Origin: JBNAVJ01 sp049700455
GTDB taxonomy: Bacteria; Bacteroidota; Ignavibacteria; Tepidaquicellales; Tepidaquicellaceae
Assembly (NCBI GenBank): GCA_049700455.1
Contig: JBNAVJ010000001.1
Location: 124,001-188,000 of the forward strand
Direction of reading: 5' to 3'
DNA: 64,000 nt
The position numbers and the translations under genes are program-made. The notes under the pieces were generated by a model, which saw only the letters and a program-made list of their open reading frames with translations, searched no databases and was not told where the DNA came from. Position 1 is the stretch's first letter, and each line of letters begins with the position of its first letter. This document shows positions 28,016-36,035 of the stretch, piece after piece.

Positions 28016-28996
28016 TTAATTATACTTATGCAATTTTGATTGGGCTATTTCCAGAATTTCAAGTACTTCTCTTGCGTGATTACCATCTGTTAAAGGATGT
28101 TCACCATTCAATATACAATTATAAAAATGTTTGTGTTCCTCAACTAAAGGTTGTTCGGATGGATAATTAAGAATTTCAAAATGGGTATCAAATTTTTCGA
28201 GAGTTCCATTTTTTTGGAGAAAACCTTTTTTGAAGAATTTAAGCTTATCCGTATTTGCAGTATCGTCAAAAACAATCATACCTGCATCTCCAATTACAAC
28301 TAGCCTATGCTCTTTAAATGGATGCAGCCAAGAAACAAAGATGTGTGCGTGTATATTATCCGGATAGATAAGATAAGTTAAAGTCGTATCTTCTATTCCA
28401 TCTTGTATAAGATCTGCTCCTTTTGCTCCAACATAAATCGGAAGTTTTTCAATCAAAAATTGAAGAATAGAAATATCGTGCGGAGCAAAACTCCAGAGAA
28501 TATTCTCTTCAGTTCTAATTGTTCCAAGATTTAATCTATTACTATAAATATATTGGAGTTTGCCTAGTTTTCCGTGTCGTAATTGATTTTTTATTTCATT
28601 AATTGCTGGATGAAATAATAGAATATGCCCTACCATTAGCACAAGTTTTTTTCTCTCGGCAATCCTCGTTAAATCAGAAGCATGTTCCGAAATAAGTGCC
28701 ATTGGCTTTTCCACAAGAACATTCTTGCCTGCCAAAAGAGCTTCACGAGCAAGTGAATAGTGAGAAGGAACGGGGGTAGCAATAACTACAGAGTTAATAT
28801 CAGGGTCCTCCAAGATATCTCGATAGTTTTTAATAAAAGAAATATTAAGGTTAAGCTTCTTGAGCTTGGCTGGAACAGCCGGACTGATATCACATACAGC
28901 CTTTAAACCATTACCCAACAATTCGGCTGCTGTTCTAATATGATTAATTCCCCACCTTCCACATCCAATTATTGCAAGTTTGATTCCTTCATACAT
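28016..28996 (-). CDS. WbpB/WlbA-like Gfo/Idh/MocA oxidoreductase
   Basis: The 326-residue NAD-dependent oxidoreductase has the Rossmann start LAIIGCGRWGINHIRTA and the catalytic EKPMA motif near 100. The central WSFAPHDISI sequence near 170 is a hallmark of the sugar-nucleotide branch of this family. WbpB/WlbA oxidise the C3 hydroxyl of UDP-GlcNAcA to the 3-keto sugar. With adjacent WbpD- and WbpE-like genes and the UDP-sugar 6-dehydrogenase upstream, the same reaction is predicted here. A different 3-keto-forming substrate cannot be excluded. Confidence 0.85.
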   Translation of the reverse strand: MYEGIKLAIIGCGRWGINHIRTAAELLGNGLKAVCDISPAVPAKLKKLNLNISFIKNYRDILEDPDINSVVIATPVPSHYSLAREALLAGKNVLVEKPMALISEHASDLTRIAERKKLVLMVGHILLFHPAINEIKNQLRHGKLGKLQYIYSNRLNLGTIRTEENILWSFAPHDISILQFLIEKLPIYVGAKGADLIQDGIEDTTLTYLIYPDNIHAHIFVSWLHPFKEHRLVVIGDAGMIVFDDTANTDKLKFFKKGFLQKNGTLEKFDTHFEILNYPSEQPLVEEHKHFYNCILNGEHPLTDGNHAREVLEILEIAQSKLHKYN

Positions 28997-28999
28997 AAA

Positions 29000-30118
29000 T
29001 TAAAAACCCCGTTTCAAAACTTTTTGAAGATCGGCTATTGTCATTAGCTTAACAAGTTCATTAAATTTCACTTTAGGTTCCCACCCAAGGAAATTTCTTG
29101 CTTTACTTGCGTCACCGACCAGAATATCAACTTCAGTAGGACGATAATAGTTAGGGTCTACTATAACAACCACATCACCAGTCTTGACTTTCAAAGAAGA
29201 AGAGTCAAATTTAGTGTGTCCCAGAGAATTGATTACATCAAGGAGGAAAACTTTGTCAATATTATCAATAATACCCTGTTCGTTTTCGTTTTCACCTTCC
29301 CACCTCAAAGTAATTCCAAGATTAAAAAAAGTAGTTGTAACAAATTCCCGTACAGAATGCGTTTCTCCTGTCGCCAGAACAAAATCATCAGGTTTATCTT
29401 GTTGTAAGATTCTCCACATCCCCTCACAATATTCTGGAGCATATCCCCAGTCTCTTTTAGCATTAAGATTACCCAGGGCAAGTTTATTCTGTAACCCTAA
29501 AATAATCCTCACAGCAGCCCGAGTAATTTTTCTGGTTACAAATGTTTCTCCCCTTCGTGGAGATTCATGATTGAAAAGAATCCCATTACAGGCAAATAAA
29601 TCATAAGCTTCCCGATAATTAACCACAATCCAATAACCATAAACCTTTGCAACTCCATAGGGGCTTCGTGGATAGAAGGGGGTTTTTTCATTTTGTGGTA
29701 CTTCCAGAACTTTTCCATAAAGCTCGCTAGTTGACGCTTGATAAAATTTTGTTTTTATACCTGTCTCTTTAATGGCATCAAGGAAACGCAGAGTACCCAT
29801 TGCATCAACCTCGGCGGTATATTCTGGTATTTCAAATGATACCTTAACGTGACTTTGGGCTGCAAGATTATATATTTCATCAGGTTCACATTTTTCAATA
29901 AGCCTGTTCAGGTTACTTGTATCAGTAACATCTCCATAATGGAGGAAGAGAGTTTGGTTAAGAATCTCGCTATTATTATAAAGATGATCTATTCTTCCTG
30001 TATTAAAAGAACTGCTACGCCGAATTATTCCGTGAACAATATATCCTTTTTCTAAAAGGATTTCTGCAAGATAACTACCATCTTGACCTGTAATACCAGT
30101 AATTAAAGCTCTTTTCAT
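29000..30118 (-). CDS. gmd: GDP-mannose 4,6-dehydratase
   Basis: The 372-residue SDR enzyme carries the glycine loop GITGQDGSYLAE at 8-19, IIRRSSSFNTGRIDHL, the QASTSELYGKV active-site stretch near 130, the YxxxK in YGVAK and NHESPRRGETFVTRKI near 180. All are specific to Gmd. It turns GDP-mannose into GDP-4-keto-6-deoxymannose. No Fcl/Rmd reductase or perosamine-type enzyme for the next step is obvious nearby. A longer-than-usual loop occurs near residues 270-315. The 120-base gap upstream holds a hairpin and an rRNA-like fragment. Confidence 0.95.
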   Translation of the reverse strand: MKRALITGITGQDGSYLAEILLEKGYIVHGIIRRSSSFNTGRIDHLYNNSEILNQTLFLHYGDVTDTSNLNRLIEKCEPDEIYNLAAQSHVKVSFEIPEYTAEVDAMGTLRFLDAIKETGIKTKFYQASTSELYGKVLEVPQNEKTPFYPRSPYGVAKVYGYWIVVNYREAYDLFACNGILFNHESPRRGETFVTRKITRAAVRIILGLQNKLALGNLNAKRDWGYAPEYCEGMWRILQQDKPDDFVLATGETHSVREFVTTTFFNLGITLRWEGENENEQGIIDNIDKVFLLDVINSLGHTKFDSSSLKVKTGDVVVIVDPNYYRPTEVDILVGDASKARNFLGWEPKVKFNELVKLMTIADLQKVLKRGF

Positions 30119-30153
30119 TAGATTATTAATTAGATAAAGCTCCGCTAAATAAG

Positions 30154-30170
30154 TCCCATTCCGAACTCAG
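30154..30170 (+). other. 17-base match to a conserved 5S rRNA segment
   Basis: The bases tcccattccgaactcag match the conserved loop-and-helix segment found in many bacterial 5S rRNAs (CCCAUUCCGAACUC type). The match is from memory of 5S alignments, not from a search. It sits in the 120-base gap between the Gmd and UDP-sugar dehydrogenase genes, opposite to their direction. The flanks do not continue as 5S rRNA, so this is at most a short remnant, or chance. Confidence 0.25.
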
Positions 30171-30214
30171 TTACACAATGTAATTAAAATAAGAGTTTTT
30201 TTTGTCTTTTTAAA

Positions 30215-30234
30215 TAGATACATCCTGGTATCTA
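30215..30234 (-). terminator. Hairpin downstream of the UDP-sugar dehydrogenase gene
   Basis: A perfect 7-bp inverted repeat TAGATAC/GTATCTA encloses a 6-base loop. It starts 4 bases after the stop codon of the dehydrogenase. Only three T follow on the leftward strand, so it is a weak terminator at best. It might serve as an attenuator within the operon or an mRNA processing site. Confidence 0.3.
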
Positions 30235-30238
30235 ACTT

Positions 30239-31558
30239 CTAAGCTTTATAAATTTTCTTACTTTTAAACTCTTTAAAGGCATTTCTGGTATCTATAATCA
30301 ATTTAGAATTCTCCAACAGAAATTTATAATCATAATACGAATGGTCAGTTGCCAATAACACAAGATCGTATTCTTTCAACTTGAGGGGTGTTAATAAAAT
30401 TGACTTCTTCTTGAAATTGTATTTCCTGAGCTTTGGAACTACTGGGATATAATCATCATTATAATCAACAATTGCCCCCTGTCTTATTAGTAACTCCATT
30501 AGTTTTAAAGAGGGTGATTCTCTTAAATCATCAACATCTCTCTTGTAAGCAAGTCCGAGTATAAGAATCTTTGAGTTCTTTAAAGCTTTGCCGTTTTCAT
30601 TCAACGCTGCAATAACTTTATTAACCACATAGTATGGCATCATCGAGTTAATTTCGCCAGCCAATTCAATAAACTTTGTAGAGATTTCATATTCTCTTGC
30701 CTTCCAGGTGAGATAAAACGGATCAATAGGGATACAGTGTCCACCAAGTCCAGGTCCTGGATAAAAAGGAGTAAATCCAAAAGGTTTGGTTGAAGCAGCC
30801 TCTATAACTTCCCATATATCAATTCCCATCCTATCGAAAACCATTTTAAGCTCATTTACCAAGGCAATATTTATTGATCTATAAATATTTTCCAGAAGTT
30901 TTGTTGCTTCTGCTGTTCTTGCTGAAGAAACCGGAACTATTTTCTCAACAACTTTCGAATATAATTTCACAGCTACTTTAGTACATAAAGGAGTAACTCC
31001 CCCTACTACTTTAGGAATATTTGAAGTTGAGAATTTAGGATTATTAGGATCTTCCCTCTCCGGAGAAAAGCAAAGGTAAATATCTTTACCAACTTTTAGA
31101 CCGGATGTTTCAAGAATACTTTTAAGTTCTTCGTCAGTTGTTCCGGGATAGGTAGTACTTTCAAGCGATACAATCTGTTCTTTTCTAAGATATTTCGCAA
31201 TTGTTAGAGCAGAATTTTTAACATATGTTAAATCAGGTTCACGATTTTCATTCAGTGGTGTTGGGACACAAATTATTACAGCATCTGGCTCTGAAAGCCT
31301 ATAAAACTTAGTAGTTGCAGAAAAGAACCCACTTTCAACAGTAGATTTAATCTTTTCTGAATTGATATGTTTAATATAGGAACGTTTTTCTTTATTGATA
31401 AGCTCAACTTTTTCAATATCAGAATCAAAACCTATAACTTTAATATTTTTTAAAGCAAACTCCAGCGCCAGGGGGAGTCCTACATATCCTAACCCTATAA
31501 CTCCCACTATTACAGTTCCAGAATCTATTTTGTCAATAAGTTTCTTTATATTTGCCAT
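30239..31558 (-). CDS. UDP-N-acetyl-hexosamine 6-dehydrogenase-like enzyme (WbpA/WbpO type)
   Basis: The 439-residue protein has the Rossmann start GVIGLGYVGLPLALEFA near 20, the SLESTTYPGTTDE motif near 130, FSPEREDPNNP near 165 and the catalytic cysteine in GLGGHCIPIDPFYLTW near 270. These belong to the UDP-GlcNAc/UDP-ManNAc/UDP-GalNAc 6-dehydrogenase branch rather than to the shorter UDP-glucose 6-dehydrogenases. It makes the UDP-N-acetyl-uronic acid that would feed the WbpB/E/D-like enzymes. The start overlaps the upstream antiterminator gene by 26 bases. Confidence 0.9.
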   Translation of the reverse strand: MANIKKLIDKIDSGTVIVGVIGLGYVGLPLALEFALKNIKVIGFDSDIEKVELINKEKRSYIKHINSEKIKSTVESGFFSATTKFYRLSEPDAVIICVPTPLNENREPDLTYVKNSALTIAKYLRKEQIVSLESTTYPGTTDEELKSILETSGLKVGKDIYLCFSPEREDPNNPKFSTSNIPKVVGGVTPLCTKVAVKLYSKVVEKIVPVSSARTAEATKLLENIYRSINIALVNELKMVFDRMGIDIWEVIEAASTKPFGFTPFYPGPGLGGHCIPIDPFYLTWKAREYEISTKFIELAGEINSMMPYYVVNKVIAALNENGKALKNSKILILGLAYKRDVDDLRESPSLKLMELLIRQGAIVDYNDDYIPVVPKLRKYNFKKKSILLTPLKLKEYDLVLLATDHSYYDYKFLLENSKLIIDTRNAFKEFKSKKIYKA

Positions 31559-32099
31559 AGTTTTTTGTGTTAGTAAAATGGATTTTTTCTTTATTGATAG
31601 GTTGTAAAAGTTTTATTTCAGAATTATTGAGTTGGACACTAAAGGAAGCTCCAAGTTCACGAATGTTAACAACTACCTTATAGTTCCCCCGAATCTGTGT
31701 GATAAAACCAGTAAGTCCTTTGAAAAGTCCCCCTGTTATTTCTACAAGGTCTCCTTCTACAATATTAATTTCTTCAACCCTGATACGTTCAGGTGCTTGT
31801 AAAGAGATTCTGATATTTTGTACTTCCTGATCTGAAACTACAGCGGGTTTCTTTTGAAACATAATATATCGCAAAGCACCAAAGGTACCAGAAATAGCCC
31901 TTATACGTTCACTTTCGTCCCCGTGAACAAATACATAACATGGAAATAAAGGAACTTGTAATTTTTTTTTCCTGTCAGACCAATACCGAATGCTTTCTAT
32001 CAAAGGAAGAAATGCTTCAATACCTTTTTGAGTAACCTGGATAAAAACTTTCTTTTCATTCTTAGGCTTTGTCTGTATAACAAACCATTTCTTGTTCAT
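31533..32099 (-). CDS. UpxY/NusG-like transcription antiterminator
   Basis: The 188-residue NusG-family protein has an N-terminal NGN domain starting WFVIQTKPKNEKKVFIQVTQK and containing LFPCYVFVHGDESERIRAISG near 50. A C-terminal KOW domain has VEGDLVEITGGLFKGLTGFI near 118. UpxY proteins in Bacteroides load on RNA polymerase near the start of their own capsule operon and permit read-through. The location near the promoter end of the 34 kb operon fits this role. It overlaps the start of the UDP-sugar dehydrogenase gene. Confidence 0.88.
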   Translation of the reverse strand: MNKKWFVIQTKPKNEKKVFIQVTQKGIEAFLPLIESIRYWSDRKKKLQVPLFPCYVFVHGDESERIRAISGTFGALRYIMFQKKPAVVSDQEVQNIRISLQAPERIRVEEINIVEGDLVEITGGLFKGLTGFITQIRGNYKVVVNIRELGASFSVQLNNSEIKLLQPINKEKIHFTNTKNYGKYKETY

Positions 32100-32107
32100 A
32101 TGATTTC

Positions 32108-32389
32108 TTAATCAAAATAACTCCTTAAAAACTTGTTAACAATATACGCAGTTGCAATAATAAGAACAACATAAAGAAGTAGTAGTTTAAGGAAATTCTT
32201 GCTCGGTCTGTAATTGAATATTTTACCTCTCCAACCACAAGATTGGCAGTAGTAAGGAGAATATTTGATTCGTTTCAGTAATTTTTCCCATAAGCTTCTG
32301 CTTCTGCTGCGCCTCAATGTTGCAATTTTACCACAATGAGGACATCTTGCAAGTTGTACATTCTTTCTTATAAATAATCTTAAATCCAC
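32108..32389 (-). CDS. Small zinc-ribbon membrane protein, unknown function
   Basis: This 93-residue protein has two CxxC pairs, C16/C19 (CPHCGK) and C48/C51 (CQSCGWRG), separated by a basic, arginine/serine-rich stretch. This is a zinc-ribbon arrangement. A single hydrophobic helix occupies about 68-87. I do not recognise a family. It lies 3 bases from the BY-kinase gene and 8 bases from the antiterminator gene. It is probably co-translated with the assembly machinery and may be a small regulator or adaptor at the inner membrane. Confidence 0.7.
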   Translation of the reverse strand: MDLRLFIRKNVQLARCPHCGKIATLRRSRSRSLWEKLLKRIKYSPYYCQSCGWRGKIFNYRPSKNFLKLLLLYVVLIIATAYIVNKFLRSYFD

Positions 32390-32392
32390 AAA

Positions 32393-34648
32393 TTATCGTT
32401 TGATTTGTTTAGTTCGCCTCAAATCTTCAAATTCAGCTCCAGAATAATAATAATAGTAGTAATTATAATAATATCCGTATGCTGATTTAACACTAAAGTT
32501 GTTAAGCACTGTACCCAAAAATTTATGAGGATTAAGATCAACTATCCTTTCATAGACTTTTTGAACAGCATCAAAGGGGGTTTTATTTGCCAGTACAATC
32601 AGGATTGTTCCATCGCAGATCTGTGATAGAATCTCAGCATCTGTAATGGAGATAAACGGTGGTGAATCAGCTATAATAACATCAAATTGTTCTTTTAGTC
32701 TTGCAACAAACTCCAACATTTGGGTTGAACCTAACAATTCAGATGGATTAGGAGGAATAGTCCCACTTGTTACATAGTAAAGGCCCTTCAATGGGGACTC
32801 CCTCATAATATCTTTCAATTCAGCTTTTTCAAACAAGTAATCACTCAAACCTGGAAATCGTTCTGATCCAAATATAGAATGAACTCTTGGTTTTCTGAGG
32901 TCCGCATCTAAAAGAAGAACTTTTTTTTCTGCCAATGCAAAGCTACCTGCTAAATTAACAGAAACAACTGTCTTGCCTTCACGTGGAACTGAACTCGTAA
33001 TGAGAATAGTTCGTAGTTCAGATGCAATTTTAGAGTAAATAACTCTCGTTCTCAAAGCCTTAAATGCTTCCGAAGCTATAGAGTTAGGCTTATTAGCAAT
33101 TATAAAACCTATCTCAGCAGAACGAGTATCGTTCAGTTCTGCAATAGAGGGAATCCAGCCAAGTAATGGAATACCTTTTGCTTCAATTTCTTCTGGATAT
33201 TTGATAGAACGATCCAAACGATTTCTCACAAATGCAAAACTAATACCTATAACTAAGCCAATCAAGGAACCAACAACAATAATAAGAGGCCTATTGGGTT
33301 TGGAGGGCTTTGTAGCAAGCCTTGCCCTATCAACTATATTTACATTGCCGAGTTGAGCACGTTCATTAACAAGTGCTTCTTGGTATTTTTCTTCCAGGGC
33401 AAGATATAACTTCTCGCTGGACTTTCTTTCCCGTTCCAGTCGTGCCACTTCTATGGTATGGGCCGGTAAAGTTGAAAACTCTCGCTCATATTTACCAAGC
33501 ATCTTGGATATAGAAGCAAGTCTAGCTTTGTCGGTTTGAGTTTCTATATTAAGCTCAAAATACTTTTGTGAAATCAACCGCTTTTCTTCAGGGGTTCGTG
33601 ATAGTATACCTTTTCTTAGAATACTTACTTTTTCCTCAAGTGTTTTTTTTAAGACTTCAATTTTTTTATCATAATCACCAGTCAGCTTTTCTTTCAACTT
33701 AACATCTGCGGGAATTGTTAATTCAATCTCTTTTTGAGCCTCTAATTCTGCTATTTTTCGTTGAAGTTCCGTGATATATGGTTCACTCAACTGACCTTCA
33801 ATATACTGTAACACGCTGATATCAATACCCTCGAGTTGTTTTTTAATTTCATTCAACGCTTTCATCTTAGAATTGTATTCAACTTCAACCGTGTTTTTTG
33901 TTGCATCAAAAGTGGATATTAAATCCACAAGCTTCTGTGCCTGTTCTGTTAAGAATATTATACCCCCTCTTTGTTGATATTCCATCAAATTTGACTCCGC
34001 ACGTTTTAGATCTTCAGCTTTTCTATTTTTTTCTTCGGCAAGAAAATCCTTTATAGTGGTTAACTCCCGCCTGCTAAAATCAATACTATAGTTTAAGTAT
34101 GTTTCAGCGTAAACATTTGCAATTAGCTGAGCCTCATAACTTGAGGGCGATTCAACCTCAATTTCAGCAATATCTAATCCTCGTTTCTGTGTTATGTAGG
34201 TAATAGATGAAAGTAGATTGGTTAGATTTTGAAGTAAAATGATTTTATTGTAGTCTGTTTTATTATGTTTATTTAATAAATAATAATAATTCTTATTTGC
34301 AGGATTGAGTTTCAGACTATCAAGTAATGTAGATGCCACACGTTCTCTAATAGTATAACTTTTTAGAATCTCAATTTCATTAAGAATAAACCTATCAGTT
34401 TGAAAATCCTGAAACTCAGGCATGATTTGAGTTGATAATATACTACCCTGTGGTCTAAGAATCTTAAGAGTAGTTGTAGATTTATATATATCAACAGCGT
34501 TAATCACATAGGAAACTGTAATAACCACACTAACAAGAAAAACAATCAGAATAATAAAAACATTGTTCCTTAGAATTTGAAGATATTCATTAAATATATT
34601 TTCTGATAACGTTTGAGTACCTTTGCGTGTATTATCTACTTTTGCCAT
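32393..34648 (-). CDS. Polysaccharide co-polymerase with BY-kinase domain (Wzc-like)
   Basis: The 751-residue protein has an N-terminal Wzz domain with a membrane helix near 35-55 and a long coiled-coil region near 190-430. A second helix follows PSKPNRPLIIVVG near 465. The C-terminal bacterial tyrosine kinase has Walker A SSVPREGKTVVSVNL near 555, Walker A' LLLDADLRKPR and Walker B VIIADSPPFI. The tail holds a tyrosine cluster (YGYYYNYYYYYYSG), the autophosphorylation site in this family. It controls chain length and export with Wzy and SLBB proteins. It lies 6 bases downstream of the SLBB gene. Confidence 0.95.
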   Translation of the reverse strand: MAKVDNTRKGTQTLSENIFNEYLQILRNNVFIILIVFLVSVVITVSYVINAVDIYKSTTTLKILRPQGSILSTQIMPEFQDFQTDRFILNEIEILKSYTIRERVASTLLDSLKLNPANKNYYYLLNKHNKTDYNKIILLQNLTNLLSSITYITQKRGLDIAEIEVESPSSYEAQLIANVYAETYLNYSIDFSRRELTTIKDFLAEEKNRKAEDLKRAESNLMEYQQRGGIIFLTEQAQKLVDLISTFDATKNTVEVEYNSKMKALNEIKKQLEGIDISVLQYIEGQLSEPYITELQRKIAELEAQKEIELTIPADVKLKEKLTGDYDKKIEVLKKTLEEKVSILRKGILSRTPEEKRLISQKYFELNIETQTDKARLASISKMLGKYEREFSTLPAHTIEVARLERERKSSEKLYLALEEKYQEALVNERAQLGNVNIVDRARLATKPSKPNRPLIIVVGSLIGLVIGISFAFVRNRLDRSIKYPEEIEAKGIPLLGWIPSIAELNDTRSAEIGFIIANKPNSIASEAFKALRTRVIYSKIASELRTILITSSVPREGKTVVSVNLAGSFALAEKKVLLLDADLRKPRVHSIFGSERFPGLSDYLFEKAELKDIMRESPLKGLYYVTSGTIPPNPSELLGSTQMLEFVARLKEQFDVIIADSPPFISITDAEILSQICDGTILIVLANKTPFDAVQKVYERIVDLNPHKFLGTVLNNFSVKSAYGYYYNYYYYYYSGAEFEDLRRTKQIKR

Positions 34649-34654
34649 AGTGTA

Positions 34655-35191
34655 TCACTTTCTCGCAATAGAAATTATTAATATTGCTAACGAAATTAAG
34701 GTGGTTGTTATCGAAAGAATTATACTTAAATTATCTCTGAAAAACATCCTTGGTTCGCCAGGCACAATTATAATATCACCAGGCATCAACTCCATATCTC
34801 TAACTTTGAGTGTATCAGTAATATGCTCCTTCCACATCAAGTCATTATAATTAAAAACATAAATCAAGTCTTTATATCTTTGTAAAGAATCATTTCGGAC
34901 CCTTATCAATCGTACTTCCTCCAATTTTGCATCTGTAATAGGACCACCGGAATATGACATAATGTCCACAAGTGTTGTGCCTTTAGGAACAGTATATTTA
35001 CCTGCAAACCTTACGTATCCCCAAACGCTCACATCAATATTGACTTTTTCTTTATCTCCAAAATTATAATAACCTCCAGTTTGAGTAAATACGGGGGATG
35101 TACCTATCCGTTCTTTATCAACCTGACTATAAAGAGAACTTGAAAGAGATAAAATAATTATTAATATTACTCCATAGACTTTTCTCTTCAT
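34655..35191 (-). CDS. Small SLBB-domain polysaccharide export-type protein
   Basis: The ATG at 35191 was chosen over an upstream TTG at 35215. It gives a 178-residue protein starting with a clear signal peptide (MKRKVYGVILIIILSLSSSLYSQ). An SLBB-like domain follows (VSVWGYVRFAGKYTVPKGT), ending with LMPGDIIIVPGE. A C-terminal hydrophobic helix (about 150-172) then leads to a basic end. The N-terminal poly-export domain seen in Wza is absent, so this is a reduced version. It probably works with the Wzc-like kinase encoded 6 bases downstream. Confidence 0.82.
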   Translation of the reverse strand: MKRKVYGVILIIILSLSSSLYSQVDKERIGTSPVFTQTGGYYNFGDKEKVNIDVSVWGYVRFAGKYTVPKGTTLVDIMSYSGGPITDAKLEEVRLIRVRNDSLQRYKDLIYVFNYNDLMWKEHITDTLKVRDMELMPGDIIIVPGEPRMFFRDNLSIILSITTTLISLAILIISIARK

Positions 35192-35239
35192 AACTTTTAA
35201 ATATACTATTGTCAAAACTTAAGCTAAATGGAAAAATTA

Positions 35240-35704
35240 TTAGCTGCGTTCTAAATTTAACAAAAATTTCTTTATCTTATCTCCATATGTATAGCCGCTC
35301 AAATCGCCGTCTTTATGAACAACTCTATGACAGGGAATAATGATTGGGATGGGATTATTAGCTATAGCATTAGCAACAGCTCTGTAAGCTTTGGGGCGAT
35401 TAATACAGCTTGCAATATCACTATATGATACTGTTATTCCATATGGAATTTTCAGAAGTTCTTTCCATACTGAAACTTGAAATGAAGTACCTGTAAGTTT
35501 CAAAGTTACATCAAATTCTTTTAATTGTTTTTTAAAATACAATTTAAGTTGCTCTACAACTGTTTTTTCCAGAAGCAATGGTCTTCTAATTTGCTTAAAG
35601 CTAATACTTCCTCCAATTTTCAATGATTTCAGAGCCGCCCCTTCAAACTCAAGTTGAAGATTACCAATAGGCGTATTCAGATTTAAGGAATTTGAGTTTC
35701 CCAT
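35240..35704 (-). CDS. ogt: Methylated-DNA-protein cysteine methyltransferase
   Basis: The 154-residue protein has the PCHRV active-site motif (IIPCHRVVHKDG near 123), whose cysteine takes the alkyl group from O6-alkylguanine. It also shows the helix-turn-helix region FQVSVWKELLKIPYGITVSYSDIA near 70 and AYRAVANAIANNPIPII. The length is typical for Ogt/MGMT. It is the first gene upstream of the polysaccharide operon on the same strand, 2 bases from the cupin gene, and forms the downstream end of a small housekeeping group. Confidence 0.93.
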   Translation of the reverse strand: MGNSNSLNLNTPIGNLQLEFEGAALKSLKIGGSISFKQIRRPLLLEKTVVEQLKLYFKKQLKEFDVTLKLTGTSFQVSVWKELLKIPYGITVSYSDIASCINRPKAYRAVANAIANNPIPIIIPCHRVVHKDGDLSGYTYGDKIKKFLLNLERS

Positions 35705-35705
35705 A

Positions 35706-36035
35706 TCACTTCAGAAAAATTGAAAGCCAGATACACACAGGATCATCACTGGTATATTCAACTCTGTGTTCGGTATCTTTCTGAATAAACAAATAATCTC
35801 CTTTTTCCATATTGATCAAATCCCCCGACTTAAAAGATAATATTGCTTTACCTTGCAATAGAATTACAAATTCATCCCATTTTTCTTTCAGCCATTCATC
35901 CTCTTTGGTTTTTTGGCCTTTGGAGATAATTCTTTCTATTCTGATTTTTTTATCTTCAAAGATCTTCTCAAATACTTCTTCTATAAGAGATAGATCTTCT
36001 GGCACCTCAAAAATGTTCTTAAGATTTTCTTGCAT
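35706..36035 (-). CDS. Small cupin-domain protein
   Basis: The 109-residue protein forms a single cupin barrel. Motif 1 reads WDEFVILLQGKAILSFKSGD near 53-72 and motif 2 GDYLFIQKDTEHRVEYTS near 80-95, with a retained Asp and Glu but few histidines. Metal binding is therefore uncertain. The function is unknown. Its start overlaps the end of prmA by 17 bases and its stop is 1 base from ogt, so it is part of a small operon. Confidence 0.72.
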   Translation of the reverse strand: MQENLKNIFEVPEDLSLIEEVFEKIFEDKKIRIERIISKGQKTKEDEWLKEKWDEFVILLQGKAILSFKSGDLINMEKGDYLFIQKDTEHRVEYTSDDPVCIWLSIFLK

